Shown here in pieces: positions 35,605 through 45,738 of a DNA stretch of 64,000 nucleotides; the stretch's first letter is position 1, and the number at the start of each line of letters is the position of its first letter. The notes beneath the pieces were generated by a model. The model was not told the DNA's origin. It worked only from the letters and a program-made list of their open reading frames with translations, and did no database searches. The translations under genes and the position numbers were made by a program. The stretch is from an uncultured Tenacibaculum sp. (GTDB taxonomy: Bacteria > Bacteroidota > Bacteroidia > Flavobacteriales > Flavobacteriaceae): the NCBI GenBank assembly GCA_947504185.1, contig CANNGJ010000012.1, positions 1 through 64,000 on the forward strand. The letters run 5' to 3'.

Positions 35605-38004
35605 TTAAGAACCACACATTAAACAATCATCATCTGGTGCTCCGTTTTTAGAAGCATCTACCATTGCTTTAAATTCTGCTGCACTCATTGGTTTTTCTTC
35701 CTCGATTACATCAGCTTTTTTCTCTATATTTAATGTAAATTGTTTTGCATTTACAGCAGATTTTGTACGTAAATAATACATTCCTGTTTTTAATCCACTC
35801 TTCCAAGCATAGAAATGCATTGAAGTTAATTTTGCAAAATCAGGATCTTTCATAAATAAGTTTAACGACTGAGATTGATCGATAAAATATCCTCTATGGC
35901 GTGCCATATCGATAATATCTTTCATACTCATTTCCCAAACTGTTTTATATAAATCTTTTAACTCTTGTGGAATTGTCTCAATATGTTGGATAGATCCGTT
36001 TGCACGCATAATATCTTCTTTCATATTGTTATCCCATAAATTAAGCTCTACTAAATCTTCTAATAAATGCTTGTTTACAACGATAAATTCACCCGATAAT
36101 ACTCTACGCGTATAAATATTAGAAGTGTATGGTTCGAATGCTTCGTTGTTTCCTAAAATCTGAGACGTTGATGCTGTAGGCATTGGCGCAACTAATAATG
36201 AGTTACGAACTCCATGCTTTTTAACTTCTTTACGTAATGCATTCCAATCCCAACGACCACTTAATTCCTCGTCTTTAATTCCCCACATATTGTATTGGAA
36301 TTCTCCTTCAGACATCGGTGATCCTTTAAATGTTGAATATGGCTCTTTTGCTTTTGCAACTTCCATAGATGAAGTTACAGATGCAAAATATAAAGTTTCA
36401 AAAATTTCTTGGTTTAACTTCTTAGCTTCATCTGATGTAAACGGCATACGTAACATAATAAAAGCATCTGCTAACCCTTGAATTCCTAATCCTACCGGAC
36501 GATGACGAACGTTAGAATTCTCTGCTTCAATAACAGGATAGTAGTTACGGTCAATAACCGTATCTAAGTTTCTAATTACCTTTTTAGTTACTTTGAATAA
36601 CTTGTCGTGATCGAAAAACTTGTTTCCGTTTTCATCTTCTCCAACAAACATTGGAATTGCAATTGATGCTAAATTACATACCGCCACCTCATCTTCAGCA
36701 GTATATTCCATAATCTCAGTACATAAATTTGAAGAACGAATGGTTCCTAAATTCTTTTGATTCGATTTACGGTTCGCAGCATCTTTATATAACATGTACG
36801 GAGTACCTGTTTCAATTTGCGATTCTAATATTTTCTCCCATAAATCACGAGCCTTAATTGTTTTTCTACCTTTACCAGCAGCTTCGTAACTTGTATATAA
36901 ACGCTCGAATTCTTTACCGTACGTGTCAAATAAATTAGGGCATTCGTGTGGGCACATTAACGTCCACTCTCCGTCTTGTTGTACACGCTCCATAAATAAA
37001 TCAGAAATCCACATTGCGTAAAATAAATCACGTGCACGCATTTCTTCTTTACCATGGTTTTTCTTTAAATCTAAGAAATCATAAATATCAGCATGCCAAG
37101 GCTCTAAATACATAGCGAAAGAACCTTTACGCTTCCCTCCTCCTTGATCTACATAACGTGCCGTGTCGTTAAATACACGTAACATTGGTACAATTCCGTT
37201 TGATGTTCCATTAGTTCCAGCAATATAACTTCCTGTAGCACGGATGTTATGTAAAGACAAACCAATACCTCCAGCAGATTGTGAAATCTTAGCTGTTTGT
37301 TTTAATGTATCATAAATACCATCAATACTATCATCTTGCATTTGTAATAAGAAACATGACGACATTTGTGGTTTTGGTGTACCAGCATTAAATAAGGTAG
37401 GAGTTGCATGTGTAAAGTATTTTTTACTCATTAACTCGTATGTAGCAATTGCCTCATCAATGTCTTCTTTATGAATACCTATTGATACACGCATTAACAT
37501 TTGTTGCGGACGCTCAACAATGTTACCGTTTAATTTTAATAAATATGAACGCTCTAACGTTTTAAAACCAAAGTAATCGTAATTAAAATCACGACTGTAA
37601 ATAATTGTAGAATCTAATTTATCAGCGTTCTTCATGATGATATCATACACATCATCAGCTAATAAAGGAGATTTTTTTTCTGTACGAGGATTTACATATT
37701 TGTACAAATCAGTCATCGTTTCAGAAAACGATTTCTTTGTGTTTTTATGTAAATTAGATACGGCAATTCTTGCAGCTAGTTTTGCATAATCAGGATGTGC
37801 TGTAGTCATCGTTGCAGCAACCTCGGCTGCTAAATTATCTAATTCAGAAGTAGTTACACCATCATACAACCCTTCAATAACTCGCATTGCTACTTTCACT
37901 GGATCAACAATTTTGTTTAATCCATAACACATTTTTTTAACCCTGGCTGTGATTTTGTCGAACATCACAGGTTCTTTCCTACCGTCTCTTTTTGCTACAT
38001 ACAT
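35605..38004 (-). CDS. nrdA: Ribonucleoside-diphosphate reductase alpha subunit (class Ia)
   Basis: A 799-residue catalytic subunit that reduces ribonucleoside diphosphates to deoxy forms. An N-terminal ATP-cone (about 1-90; [18 protein letters not shown]) gives overall allosteric control. The active-site thiols are in SSCFLLQ and VAVCNLASI, with NLCTE between; the shuttle cysteines are in the C-terminal CLMCGS. The general architecture resembles the eukaryotic-like R1 type. It follows nrdB with a 190-bp structured gap, and is probably on the same transcript. Confidence 0.97.
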   Translation of the reverse strand: MYVAKRDGRKEPVMFDKITARVKKMCYGLNKIVDPVKVAMRVIEGLYDGVTTSELDNLAAEVAATMTTAHPDYAKLAARIAVSNLHKNTKKSFSETMTDLYKYVNPRTEKKSPLLADDVYDIIMKNADKLDSTIIYSRDFNYDYFGFKTLERSYLLKLNGNIVERPQQMLMRVSIGIHKEDIDEAIATYELMSKKYFTHATPTLFNAGTPKPQMSSCFLLQMQDDSIDGIYDTLKQTAKISQSAGGIGLSLHNIRATGSYIAGTNGTSNGIVPMLRVFNDTARYVDQGGGKRKGSFAMYLEPWHADIYDFLDLKKNHGKEEMRARDLFYAMWISDLFMERVQQDGEWTLMCPHECPNLFDTYGKEFERLYTSYEAAGKGRKTIKARDLWEKILESQIETGTPYMLYKDAANRKSNQKNLGTIRSSNLCTEIMEYTAEDEVAVCNLASIAIPMFVGEDENGNKFFDHDKLFKVTKKVIRNLDTVIDRNYYPVIEAENSNVRHRPVGLGIQGLADAFIMLRMPFTSDEAKKLNQEIFETLYFASVTSSMEVAKAKEPYSTFKGSPMSEGEFQYNMWGIKDEELSGRWDWNALRKEVKKHGVRNSLLVAPMPTASTSQILGNNEAFEPYTSNIYTRRVLSGEFIVVNKHLLEDLVELNLWDNNMKEDIMRANGSIQHIETIPQELKDLYKTVWEMSMKDIIDMARHRGYFIDQSQSLNLFMKDPDFAKLTSMHFYAWKSGLKTGMYYLRTKSAVNAKQFTLNIEKKADVIEEEKPMSAAEFKAMVDASKNGAPDDDCLMCGS

Positions 38005-38100
38005 ATATTTACTGGTTTTAATTTGGTTAATAGCGTCGCTAAAGCATTACACTTAAACAACTATACGTTAAAATAATTTTGTTTCTTTTTGAAACCATAT

Positions 38101-38126
38101 GGTGCTAAAGCACCGAAGTACTTTAG
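38101..38126. promoter_or_regulatory. Hairpins in the nrdB-nrdA gap
   Basis: GGTGCTAAAGCACC (38101-38114) is a perfect 5-bp hairpin, and GCTAAAG (38104-38110) can instead pair with CTTTAGC (38120-38126), so two alternative stems share one arm. The 190-bp gap is long for an operon in this genome. It could be an mRNA-processing or attenuation site; no T-tract follows on the minus strand. Confidence 0.35.
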
Positions 38127-38171
38127 CAAAATTTACCGCATGTAGGGGGTAGCAGTATTTATTTAATAATT

Positions 38172-38200
38172 AAATCTTTGACTATCGCTAGGCGATTAAA
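38172..38200. repeat. Dispersed short hairpin repeat, copy 1
   Basis: AAATCTTTGACTATCGCT followed by AGGCGATTAAA, with an ATCGC-TAG-GCGAT hairpin. Nearly the same sequence occurs at 49232-49259. This copy overlaps the nrdB stop codon. Confidence 0.55.
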
Positions 38201-39167
38201 AATCAGCATCAAAGCTGATGTCTCCAGTACCTCCAGAAGAAACTCCTGCTTTTTGGTACTCAGAAACTCTTTTTTCAAAGAAGTTTGTTTTTCCTTCTAA
38301 AGAAATCATTTCCATAAAATCGAACGGATTGGTAGCCTCGTACTCTTTATCACATCCAAACTCTAATAATAAACGATCAGTTACATACTCTAAATACTGT
38401 GTCATTAACTTGGCATTCATACCAATTAAACTTACAGGTAAAGATTCTGTAATAAACTCTCTTTCAATATTAAGTGCATCGATAATAATTTCGCGAATAC
38501 GCTCTTTCGGCACTTTATTTACCATATGATGATTGTGCAAATGAACTGCAAAGTCACAGTGCATACCTTCATCACGAGAAATTAACTCATTAGAAAAAGT
38601 TAATCCTGGTAACAATCCTCTTTTCTTAAGCCAAAAAATAGAGCAAAACGATCCTGAAAAGAATATTCCTTCAACAGCAGCAAAAGCAATTAAACGCTCT
38701 GCAAACGAATCTGAATCTATCCATTTTAAAGCCCAATCTGCTTTTTTCTTAATTGCCGGAAAAACCTCAATCGCTTTAAACAACTTATCTTTTTCTTCTT
38801 CATTCTTTACATACGTATCTATTAATAAAGAGTAGGTTTCAGAATGAACATTTTCCATCATAATTTGGAAACCATAAAAGAATTTCGCTTCAGAATACTG
38901 AACTTCGTTTACAAAGTTCTCTGCTAAATTTTCATTTACAATTCCATCAGAAGCTGCAAAAAATGCTAAAATATGTTTGATAAAATAACGCTCATCATCT
39001 GTTAACTTCGTATTCCAATCATTTAAATCAGAATGTAAATCGATTTCTTCGGCTGTCCAAAAACAAGCTTGTTGTTTTTTATACCATTCCCATAAATCGT
39101 TATGTTGAATAGGAAAAATTACAAATCTATCTTTGTTTTCTTGTAAAATTGGTTCGATTGCAGCCAT
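38196..39167 (-). CDS. nrdB: Ribonucleoside-diphosphate reductase beta subunit (class Ia)
   Basis: A 323-residue di-iron subunit that generates the tyrosyl radical used by NrdA. All six iron ligands are visible with eukaryotic-type spacing: D74, E105, H108, E166, E200 and H203; the radical tyrosine is Y112 ([12 protein letters not shown]). This puts it with the R2 proteins of eukaryotes and Bacteroidota rather than with E. coli NrdB. The C-terminus (SFDADF) is the tail that docks on NrdA. It is the first gene of the nrdBA unit. Confidence 0.96.
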   Translation of the reverse strand: MAAIEPILQENKDRFVIFPIQHNDLWEWYKKQQACFWTAEEIDLHSDLNDWNTKLTDDERYFIKHILAFFAASDGIVNENLAENFVNEVQYSEAKFFYGFQIMMENVHSETYSLLIDTYVKNEEEKDKLFKAIEVFPAIKKKADWALKWIDSDSFAERLIAFAAVEGIFFSGSFCSIFWLKKRGLLPGLTFSNELISRDEGMHCDFAVHLHNHHMVNKVPKERIREIIIDALNIEREFITESLPVSLIGMNAKLMTQYLEYVTDRLLLEFGCDKEYEATNPFDFMEMISLEGKTNFFEKRVSEYQKAGVSSGGTGDISFDADF

Positions 39168-39255
39168 TATATTTTGAGGTAAATTTTAGTTGTTGTTTTC
39201 TTTTCTTGGGGGAGAAACAAAGATTCAAAAAATTACTAAAAGCTGAAAGCTATAC

Positions 39256-39264
39256 TTATTCACA
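39256..39264 (+). promoter_or_regulatory. DnaA-box-like 9-mer upstream of nrdB
   Basis: TTATTCACA fits the TTATNCACA DnaA-box consensus and lies 89 bp upstream of the nrdB start. DnaA control of nrdAB is known in E. coli. A single AT-rich 9-mer can occur by chance. Confidence 0.3.
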
Positions 39265-39374
39265 AATCCCTTGAAGTTTTTAACAAATTGATGTTTTATA
39301 GAAAAAATACGTCGTTTTTCAAAAAACCCAAAACCCTGTTTTTAAAGGGTTTAAAATTAAAAAAAGAGCTTGCG

Positions 39375-39389
39375 TAGTGATAATCACTA
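39375..39389. promoter_or_regulatory. 15-bp palindrome upstream of nrdB
   Basis: TAGTGATAATCACTA is perfectly self-complementary around a central A. It does not resemble the NrdR box. It lies about 210 bp upstream of nrdB and 25 bp past the thioredoxin terminator. Confidence 0.35.
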
Positions 39390-39411
39390 AGTTTCTTGTT
39401 TTAAGTTTAAA

Positions 39412-39449
39412 CCAAAAAAAAGTGCTGTTTTTTAACACCACTTTTTTTC
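39412..39449 (-). terminator. Terminator after thioredoxin gene
   Basis: AAAAAAGTGCTGTT pairs with AACACCACTTTTTT with one mismatch, loop of T. On the minus strand a T-tract follows, 20 bp after the thioredoxin stop codon. Confidence 0.8.
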
Positions 39450-39470
39450 TTCTTTTATTCAATAAACTTA

Positions 39471-39830
39471 TCACTTCTGTACTTTTAAAACATCTGCAAT
39501 AATTTGTTCAATTTGTTTTTGAGGTAACGCTCCGTGAGCCATTTGAGGTTCTTCTCCTATTGGACAAAATAACATAGAAGGAATACTTCTAATTCCAAAA
39601 GCTGCTGAAAGTTCAGGTTCTGCTTCTGTATCTATCTTATAAATATTTACTTTACCTTCATAATCTTTACCTAATTGTTCTAAAACTGGTGCTAATGCTT
39701 TACATGGTCCACACCAATCAGCATAAAAATCTATTAATGCTGGTTTATCTCCTTCAAATTTCCACTCTTTATTTACTTCAAAATTAAATACTTTTTCTAA
39801 AAAAGTCTCTTTCGTTAAATTTTCTGTCAT
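39471..39830 (-). CDS. trxA: Thioredoxin
   Basis: A 119-residue cytoplasmic thioredoxin with the active site WCGPCK (C40, C43) and the cis-Pro region IRSIPSMLFCPIGEEP. It has a slightly longer N-terminus than E. coli TrxA and an extra Cys after the cis-Pro strand. Its position directly upstream of nrdBA is meaningful, because thioredoxin is a reductant of ribonucleotide reductase; a terminator lies between them, so expression need not be shared. Confidence 0.92.
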   Translation of the reverse strand: MTENLTKETFLEKVFNFEVNKEWKFEGDKPALIDFYADWCGPCKALAPVLEQLGKDYEGKVNIYKIDTEAEPELSAAFGIRSIPSMLFCPIGEEPQMAHGALPQKQIEQIIADVLKVQK

Positions 39831-39962
39831 TCTTTTATTTTTACTAATTCTTTACCTGAAAAATTCAAGCATAAAGGTAGTCGTTTTTATTTCTAAAGTT
39901 TACAAATGTGTTATTCTCTGTTAAATTCATCTTAAAAAAGAAGTGTACTTCAGTTTTTCTAC

Positions 39963-39970
39963 TAATTTTG
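39963..39970 (+). promoter_or_regulatory. -7 promoter box TAATTTTG for prolyl oligopeptidase gene
   Basis: Exact TAnnTTTG match 25 bp before the ATG at 39996. An imperfect palindrome (GAAGTGTACTTC, about 39940-39951) occupies the spacer upstream. Confidence 0.5.
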
Positions 39971-39995
39971 AAAGCATTAACCAATCATTTATTTA

Positions 39996-42152
39996 ATGAA
40001 AAAACTAATCTTCCCTATTCTTATTGCAAGTATTGCTATAATATCTTGTAAAAAAGAAGAACAAACTAAAAAAGCAATTGCGGTGAATTACCCTGAAACA
40101 ACTAAAAAACCTGTAGTAGATGAATACTTTGGCACTAAAGTAACCGATAATTATCGTTGGTTAGAAGACGATCGAAGTCCAGAAACTGAATCTTGGGTAA
40201 AAGCTGAGAACGAAGTTACTTTTGATTACTTAAGTAAAATACCATATCGTGAACAATTAAAAGATCGTTTATCAGAATTATGGAATTACGAAAAAGTAGG
40301 TACTCCTTTTAAAGAAGGTAACTACACTTATTTTTATAAAAACAATGGATTACAAAATCAGTATGTTTTATATAGAAAAGATAAAGATGGTAAAGAAGAA
40401 GTGTTCTTAGACCCTAATACTTTTTCTGAAGATGCTACTACTTCTTTAGGCTCTGTAAATTTCTCTAAAAACGGAAATATCGTAGCCTATTCGATTTCTG
40501 AAGGCGGTAGCGACTGGAGAAAAATTATTGTAATGGATGCTAAAAATAAAGAGATCCTTGGAGACACTTTAGTAGATGTAAAATTCTCTGGAATTGCATG
40601 GAAAGGTAACGAAGGTTTTTACTATTCTAGTTATGATAAACCTAAAGGAAGTGAACTTTCTGCTAAAACAGATCAACATAAATTATATTACCATCAATTA
40701 GGAACTAAGCAAAATGAAGATGCTATTATTTTCGGAGCAACTGCTGCAGAAAAAAATAGATATGTTGGTGGTTATTTAACTGAAGATGACAAGTATTTAG
40801 TGATCTCTGCTTCTACCTCAACATCAGGAAATAAATTGTTTTTAAAAGACTTAACGAATCCAAAGAGTAAACTCGTAACGGTTATAGATAATTACGATAG
40901 CGATACTTATGTGATTGATAACCGAGATGATAAATTATATTTAGTAACTAACTTAAATGCGCCAAACAAAAAAATAGTAACTGTTGATGCTAAAAACCCT
41001 ACCTCTGATAACTGGAAAGATTTTATCGCTGAAACAGAAAATGTATTATCACCATCAACAGGTGCAGGATATTTCTTTGCAGAATATATGGTAGATGCCG
41101 TATCGAAAGTATTACAATATGATTTTGACGGAAAATTAATTCGTGAAGTAAAATTACCAGGAGTTGGTTCTGCTGGCGGTTTTGGCGGAAAAACCGATGC
41201 TAAAGAATTATATTTTTCTTTCACTAATTACAACACACCAAGTTCATCATATAAATTCAATCCGAAAGAAGGAACTTATGATGTTTACTGGAAACCTGCT
41301 ATTTCTTTCAATTCTGATGATTATGAAAGTAAACAAGTTTTCTATTCGTCAAAAGATGGAACAAAAGTTCCGATGATTATTACCTATAAAAAAGGGTTAG
41401 AATTAAAAGGTAAAAACCCAACTATTTTATATGGTTACGGAGGTTTCAATATTTCATTAACTCCAAGTTTTAGTATTGCCAATGCCGTTTGGATGGAACA
41501 AGGCGGGGTATATGCTGTACCAAACTTACGTGGTGGAGGTGAATATGGAAAAAAATGGCACAAAGCAGGAACACAATTACAAAAGCAAAATGTATTTGAT
41601 GATTTTATCGCTGCTGCCGAATTTTTAATTAAAGAAAACTATACTTCTTCTGATTATTTAGCAATTCGTGGAGGTTCTAACGGAGGTTTATTAGTAGGTG
41701 CTACCATGACGCAACGTCCTGATTTAATGAAAGTAGCTTTACCTGCTGTTGGAGTTTTAGATATGTTACGTTATCATACATTTACTGCTGGAGCTGGTTG
41801 GGCATACGACTACGGAACTGCTGAACAAAGCAAAGAAATGTTTGATTATTTAAAAGGATATTCGCCTGTACATAATGTAAAAAAAGAAGCATATCCTGCT
41901 ACAATGGTTACTACTGGAGATCATGATGATCGTGTAGTACCTGCACATAGTTTTAAATTTGCTGCTGAATTACAAGACAAACAAGAAGGAACAAACCCTG
42001 TGTTAATTCGTATTGAAACTAACGCTGGTCATGGAGCTGGAACACCAGTTGCAAAAACGATAGAACAATATGCTGATATTTTTGGATTCACTTTATTTAA
42101 TATGGGATTTGATCAATTACCAAGCCCACCAAAATCTAAAATGAAATCATAA
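39996..42152 (+). CDS. Prolyl oligopeptidase (S9A) lipoprotein
   Basis: A 718-residue SPII lipoprotein (IAIISC, Cys 19). After the lipobox, a seven-bladed propeller (about 100-440) caps an alpha/beta hydrolase. The catalytic triad is S561 (RGGSNGGL), D644 or D645 (GDHDDRVVP) and H679 (NAGHGAG), at spacings like those of porcine POP. It cleaves peptides after proline, presumably in the periplasm. It has its own promoter and terminator. Family members in Bacteroidota are commonly lipoproteins. Confidence 0.95.
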   Translation: MKKLIFPILIASIAIISCKKEEQTKKAIAVNYPETTKKPVVDEYFGTKVTDNYRWLEDDRSPETESWVKAENEVTFDYLSKIPYREQLKDRLSELWNYEKVGTPFKEGNYTYFYKNNGLQNQYVLYRKDKDGKEEVFLDPNTFSEDATTSLGSVNFSKNGNIVAYSISEGGSDWRKIIVMDAKNKEILGDTLVDVKFSGIAWKGNEGFYYSSYDKPKGSELSAKTDQHKLYYHQLGTKQNEDAIIFGATAAEKNRYVGGYLTEDDKYLVISASTSTSGNKLFLKDLTNPKSKLVTVIDNYDSDTYVIDNRDDKLYLVTNLNAPNKKIVTVDAKNPTSDNWKDFIAETENVLSPSTGAGYFFAEYMVDAVSKVLQYDFDGKLIREVKLPGVGSAGGFGGKTDAKELYFSFTNYNTPSSSYKFNPKEGTYDVYWKPAISFNSDDYESKQVFYSSKDGTKVPMIITYKKGLELKGKNPTILYGYGGFNISLTPSFSIANAVWMEQGGVYAVPNLRGGGEYGKKWHKAGTQLQKQNVFDDFIAAAEFLIKENYTSSDYLAIRGGSNGGLLVGATMTQRPDLMKVALPAVGVLDMLRYHTFTAGAGWAYDYGTAEQSKEMFDYLKGYSPVHNVKKEAYPATMVTTGDHDDRVVPAHSFKFAAELQDKQEGTNPVLIRIETNAGHGAGTPVAKTIEQYADIFGFTLFNMGFDQLPSPPKSKMKS

Positions 42153-42173
42153 TAATCGTTTATACATAAACTA

Positions 42174-42204
42174 AAAACAGTCGCTAATAGCGGCTGTTTT
42201 TTTA
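42174..42204. terminator. Bidirectional terminator
   Basis: AAAACAGTCGCT (42174-42185) pairs with AGCGGCTGTTTT (42189-42200) with one G-T pair, followed by T. It separates the convergent oligopeptidase and monooxygenase genes. Confidence 0.82.
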
Positions 42205-42214
42205 TTCAATTTTA

Positions 42215-43255
42215 TTATTTCTTAAAAATATATTGACTCAGATATTTTGCGTCTTTTTTAACTCCGCCTAAAGTAGCAGAGCCTCTGGTATACAACCATG
42301 GAAGACCTAGAAAATACAATCCTTCAATATTATCACTAACACCTCTATAATTCTTTGGGTAATAGTCGTCGTCTAGTTCAATACCATCTATCCAATTAAA
42401 ATTAGGTTTAAACCCTGTAGCCCAAACAATATTTTTAATATCATTTACTTCCTGTTTTTCAAAAGTGATGGTTTCTTCATTTGCATCTAATGTTCTTCCT
42501 ACACAAGTCACATTCTTTTTCTTAAACAATATTTTTACATCGGTTCCAATAACTGGCTGTCCGCCTTTGCTTAGCTTTTTACCAATCCATGAATATTTAT
42601 GAGCTGTTAAAAAACCTATTTTACTAAACCACCACCATAATGTTTTCCCTAAAAATTCTTGAGGGATAGACATAATATTTGTGTTCCCAGAAAAATAAAC
42701 CGATTTATTTGTTTCTGATACTTCATTTAATATCTGAACTCCAGAATCTCCAGCACCAACAACAAGAGTTGCTCCTTCTTGTAATTGATTTGGACTCTTA
42801 TAATGTTCGCTATGAATTTGTATAATATCCTTTGATATTTTAGTATGACATTTTGGAGTAAAAGGTTTATGGAAAGGGCCTGTAGCAATAATTACATTTT
42901 TTGCGGTGAACTCTTTTGTATCACTTTTTAAAGTAAATACTTTGTTTCCCTTTTTTAAACATGTAATTTTTTGATTAAACTCAACAGGAATATCAAACTT
43001 ATCAACATACTTTTTTAAGTAATCAGCTACTTCATACTTATTTGCATAATGTCCTTTTTTATGCGGAAATTTCATCCCTGGTAAATGATTAAACTCCGAA
43101 GGAGTAAAAAGTTTTAAAGAATCCCATCTTTTTAACCACGGAGCTCCAGTTTCTGAATTGGCATCAACTATTAAATAATTCGCGTTTTGTTTATTTAAAT
43201 AATATGCTATTGCTAAACCTGCTTGCCCTGCTCCAATGATTATATAATCCTTCAT
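42215..43255 (-). CDS. Flavin-containing monooxygenase-like oxidoreductase
   Basis: A 346-residue cytoplasmic FAD/NAD(P)-binding protein. FAD motif IGAGQAGLAIAYYL (about 7-20); second dinucleotide motif VVGAGDSGVQILNEV (about 165-179); ATG-like IVWATGFKPNFNWI (about 272-285). The class includes flavin monooxygenases and CzcO-like proteins that oxidise N or S atoms or ketones. Substrate unknown. An inverted repeat (ATAGTTTT 43258-43265 / AAAACTAT 43275-43282) lies immediately before its start and may be an operator or leader hairpin. Confidence 0.87.
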   Translation of the reverse strand: MKDYIIIGAGQAGLAIAYYLNKQNANYLIVDANSETGAPWLKRWDSLKLFTPSEFNHLPGMKFPHKKGHYANKYEVADYLKKYVDKFDIPVEFNQKITCLKKGNKVFTLKSDTKEFTAKNVIIATGPFHKPFTPKCHTKISKDIIQIHSEHYKSPNQLQEGATLVVGAGDSGVQILNEVSETNKSVYFSGNTNIMSIPQEFLGKTLWWWFSKIGFLTAHKYSWIGKKLSKGGQPVIGTDVKILFKKKNVTCVGRTLDANEETITFEKQEVNDIKNIVWATGFKPNFNWIDGIELDDDYYPKNYRGVSDNIEGLYFLGLPWLYTRGSATLGGVKKDAKYLSQYIFKK

Positions 43256-43484
43256 GTATAGTTTTTAACGCTGTAAAACTATGATTTTTAAAAGGGTTTA
43301 TCTTAAAATATGAGATTAATTACTAAATACAACCTAAGAGTACTATCTAATTGTTAATTTTTGTTAATCTTTCACACTCTAAAGAGTTGCTTTTTAAATT
43401 TATATATCTTTATCACAATATTTTACGTGTTTTATCCCACATAAATAAAAAAAGTGGAATTAAACTGTAACAATTTTCAGCAAA

Positions 43485-43510
43485 AACACTCTTATTTTAA
43501 TAAGAGTGTT
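43485..43510. promoter_or_regulatory. Perfect 12-bp inverted repeat upstream of M13 peptidase gene
   Basis: AACACTCTTATT (43485-43496), TT, AATAAGAGTGTT (43499-43510), ending 23 bp before the M13 start. No T-tract follows in either direction, so it is more likely an operator or 5'-UTR hairpin than a terminator. The rest of the 278-bp gap (43256-43533) is AT-rich with no gene. Confidence 0.5.
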
Positions 43511-43533
43511 AAATATCAATCAAATTTTATACA

Positions 43534-45612
43534 ATGAAAACCATTCACAAAATGCTGTTTACAACTGCGGTAGCTTCTTTAGCTATCGTATCGTGTAAAA
43601 CAGAACAAAAACCTGAAGAAAAAGTTCAGGGAATTATTTTAGAAAACATGGATACTTCTGTAAAACCTACTGATGACTTCTTTAGGTATGTTAACGGAGC
43701 TTGGTTAGACAAAACTGAGATTCCTGCTGATAGAACTTCTTGGGGAGGTTTTGGAGAGCTTCGTAAAAAAACTGATGCGGATGTTTTAGTTATTTTAAAC
43801 AAGGCTATCGAAGAAGGTAACTTTCCAAAAATGAAAGATGCTGAAGGTAACGAAATAGATTCTGATCAAGAAAAAGCAGTAAACTATTACGAAACTATTA
43901 TGGATACTGTTGCTAGAAACAAATCAGGTAAAGCACCTGTTCAACCTTTCCTAGCAAAAATTGAGGAAATTAAAGATTTAAACGGCGTTCAAGAATTTAT
44001 TACTAACATGGCTCCTTATGGAGGTGGTGGTTTTTATGGTTTTGGCGTTTTCAACGACCTTAAAAACAGTAGTATGAATGCTGGTTATATGGGAGCTGGT
44101 AGCCTTGGGTTAAGAAGAGATTACTATGTAGATAAAAAAGTTGAAGATAAGCTTAAAAAATATCAAGAATTTGTAGCTAAAATGTTACAAGAGTTTGGTG
44201 ATGACGAAGCTACTGCTAAAAAGAACGCGGCTACTATTGTTGCTTTCGAAAAAAGTTTAGCTGAACCAATGATGACTAAAGAAGAGCGTAGAGATACTCG
44301 TAAAATGTACAACCCAATGTCTGTTGAAGAGTTAACTACTTTAGCTCCTACTATCGATTGGGCAGCACATTTAAAAGGAATTGGTGTTAATGATATTGAT
44401 AAAGTAATCGTTACTGACCCTGGATATTTTAAAGCAATGAGCGAAATCCTTAAAAATCGTCCAGTAGAAGACATCAAACTATTATTACGTTGGAATGCTA
44501 TTAATAATTCATTAGGATTATTATCTACTGATTTAGAAAAAGCAAACTGGGAGTTTTATAGCAAAGAAATGCGTGGAGCTAAACAACAACGTCCAAGAGA
44601 CGAACGTGCTTTAGGTAACTTAAACGGTGCTATTGGTGAAGCTTTAGGTAAATTATATGTTGATGCTAAATTCCCACCAGAAGCAAAGCAGAAAGCTAAA
44701 GAAATGATTGACAACGTAATGTTAGGTTTCGAAAAGCGTATTGCACAATTACCTTGGATGAGCGAAGAAACTAAGCAAAAAGCTTTAGAAAAATTACACA
44801 AATTAACCGTTAAGATTGCTTACCCTGATAAGTGGAAAGACTATTCAGAATTACAAGTTAAAGGTTTAAAAAACGGAGGTACTTACTTTGATAACGCTAT
44901 TAATGTTTCTAAATGGAACTTTAATAAAAATATGGATAAATTAGGTAAGGAAGTTGATAGAACTGAATGGGGAATGTCTCCACAAACAGTAAACGCTTAC
45001 TTTAACCCAGTAAACAACGAAATCGTTTTCCCTGCTGCAATTTTACAACCGCCTTTCTATAACTATAAAGCAGATGAAGCTGTAAATTATGGTGGAATTG
45101 GAGCTGTTATTGGACACGAAATTTCTCACAGTTTCGATGATTCAGGAGCTCGTTTCGACGGTGATGGAAACCTTAAAAACTGGTGGACAGAAGACGATTC
45201 TAAAAAGTTTAAAGATATCGGAAGTAAATTAGTTAAGCAATACAGCGATATTATTGCAATCGATAGCATGCACTTAAACGGAGAATATACTTTAGGAGAA
45301 AATATTGGTGATTTAGGTGGTGTGCAAGCTGCTTATGAAGGATTAAAAATCTTCTTAGAAAAAAGTGGTCGTCCTGCTGATATCGATGGTTTCTCTCCTG
45401 AACAACGTTTCTTCCTTTCTTGGGGAACAATTTGGAGAACTAAAATGCGTGATGAAGCTTTAAAAAACTTAATCATGACAAATACTCACGCTCCTGGGCA
45501 ATACAGAGCATATATGCCTCTTAAAAACGTAGATTCTTTTTATGAAGCGTTTGATGTTAAAGAAGGTGATAAAATGTATATAAAACCAGAGGAAAGAGTT
45601 AGAATCTGGTAA
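43534..45612 (+). CDS. M13 family metallopeptidase (PepO/neprilysin-like), lipoprotein
   Basis: A 692-residue SPII lipoprotein (LAIVSC, Cys 21). The zinc motif HEISH (528-532), the third ligand E589 with D593 (GENIGDLGG) and the substrate-binding NAYFNPVNNEIVFPA all match neprilysin-type peptidases. Such enzymes cut small peptides in the periplasm. The length agrees with bacterial PepO. Gene with own terminator; codon use (AAC, GGT, CGT) suggests good expression. Confidence 0.95.
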   Translation: MKTIHKMLFTTAVASLAIVSCKTEQKPEEKVQGIILENMDTSVKPTDDFFRYVNGAWLDKTEIPADRTSWGGFGELRKKTDADVLVILNKAIEEGNFPKMKDAEGNEIDSDQEKAVNYYETIMDTVARNKSGKAPVQPFLAKIEEIKDLNGVQEFITNMAPYGGGGFYGFGVFNDLKNSSMNAGYMGAGSLGLRRDYYVDKKVEDKLKKYQEFVAKMLQEFGDDEATAKKNAATIVAFEKSLAEPMMTKEERRDTRKMYNPMSVEELTTLAPTIDWAAHLKGIGVNDIDKVIVTDPGYFKAMSEILKNRPVEDIKLLLRWNAINNSLGLLSTDLEKANWEFYSKEMRGAKQQRPRDERALGNLNGAIGEALGKLYVDAKFPPEAKQKAKEMIDNVMLGFEKRIAQLPWMSEETKQKALEKLHKLTVKIAYPDKWKDYSELQVKGLKNGGTYFDNAINVSKWNFNKNMDKLGKEVDRTEWGMSPQTVNAYFNPVNNEIVFPAAILQPPFYNYKADEAVNYGGIGAVIGHEISHSFDDSGARFDGDGNLKNWWTEDDSKKFKDIGSKLVKQYSDIIAIDSMHLNGEYTLGENIGDLGGVQAAYEGLKIFLEKSGRPADIDGFSPEQRFFLSWGTIWRTKMRDEALKNLIMTNTHAPGQYRAYMPLKNVDSFYEAFDVKEGDKMYIKPEERVRIW

Positions 45613-45666
45613 GGTCGCAGACCTTTTTAGTATGATTCTCTTTATGAAAGTCATCAAATAAAATTC

Positions 45667-45700
45667 TAAAAACCGATACAGAAATGTGTCGGTTTTTTTA
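45667..45700. terminator. Terminator after M13 peptidase gene
   Basis: AAAACCGATAC pairs with GTGTCGGTTTT with one G-T pair, loop AGAAAT, followed by a T-tract. Confidence 0.82.
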
Positions 45701-45738
45701 TTTATCTTATTTTTGAAATTCTATTCTAAATATAGAAA

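Larger units (their letters stand above)
39168..39470. other. nrdB upstream region, 303 bp
   Basis: No gene fits here. It holds the thioredoxin terminator at the right end, a 15-bp palindrome (39375-39389), an imperfect AACCCTGTTTTTAAAGGGTT hairpin (about 39330-39349) and a DnaA-box-like TTATTCACA (39256-39264). It should contain the nrdBA promoter; I found only a near-consensus -7 box (complement of CAAAGATT). Confidence 0.55.

Noticed and set aside
38218..38529. Open frame antisense to nrdB (103 codons)
   Set aside because: It lies wholly opposite a highly conserved gene, has no own start signals and its protein is of low complexity; it reflects the codon bias of nrdB.
43485..43510. Inverted repeat as an intrinsic terminator
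   Set aside because: There is no T-tract on either side and no gene that would end there.
44163..44477. Minus-strand open frame opposite the M13 peptidase gene
   Set aside because: Shadow of a strongly coding plus-strand gene with intact catalytic motifs.
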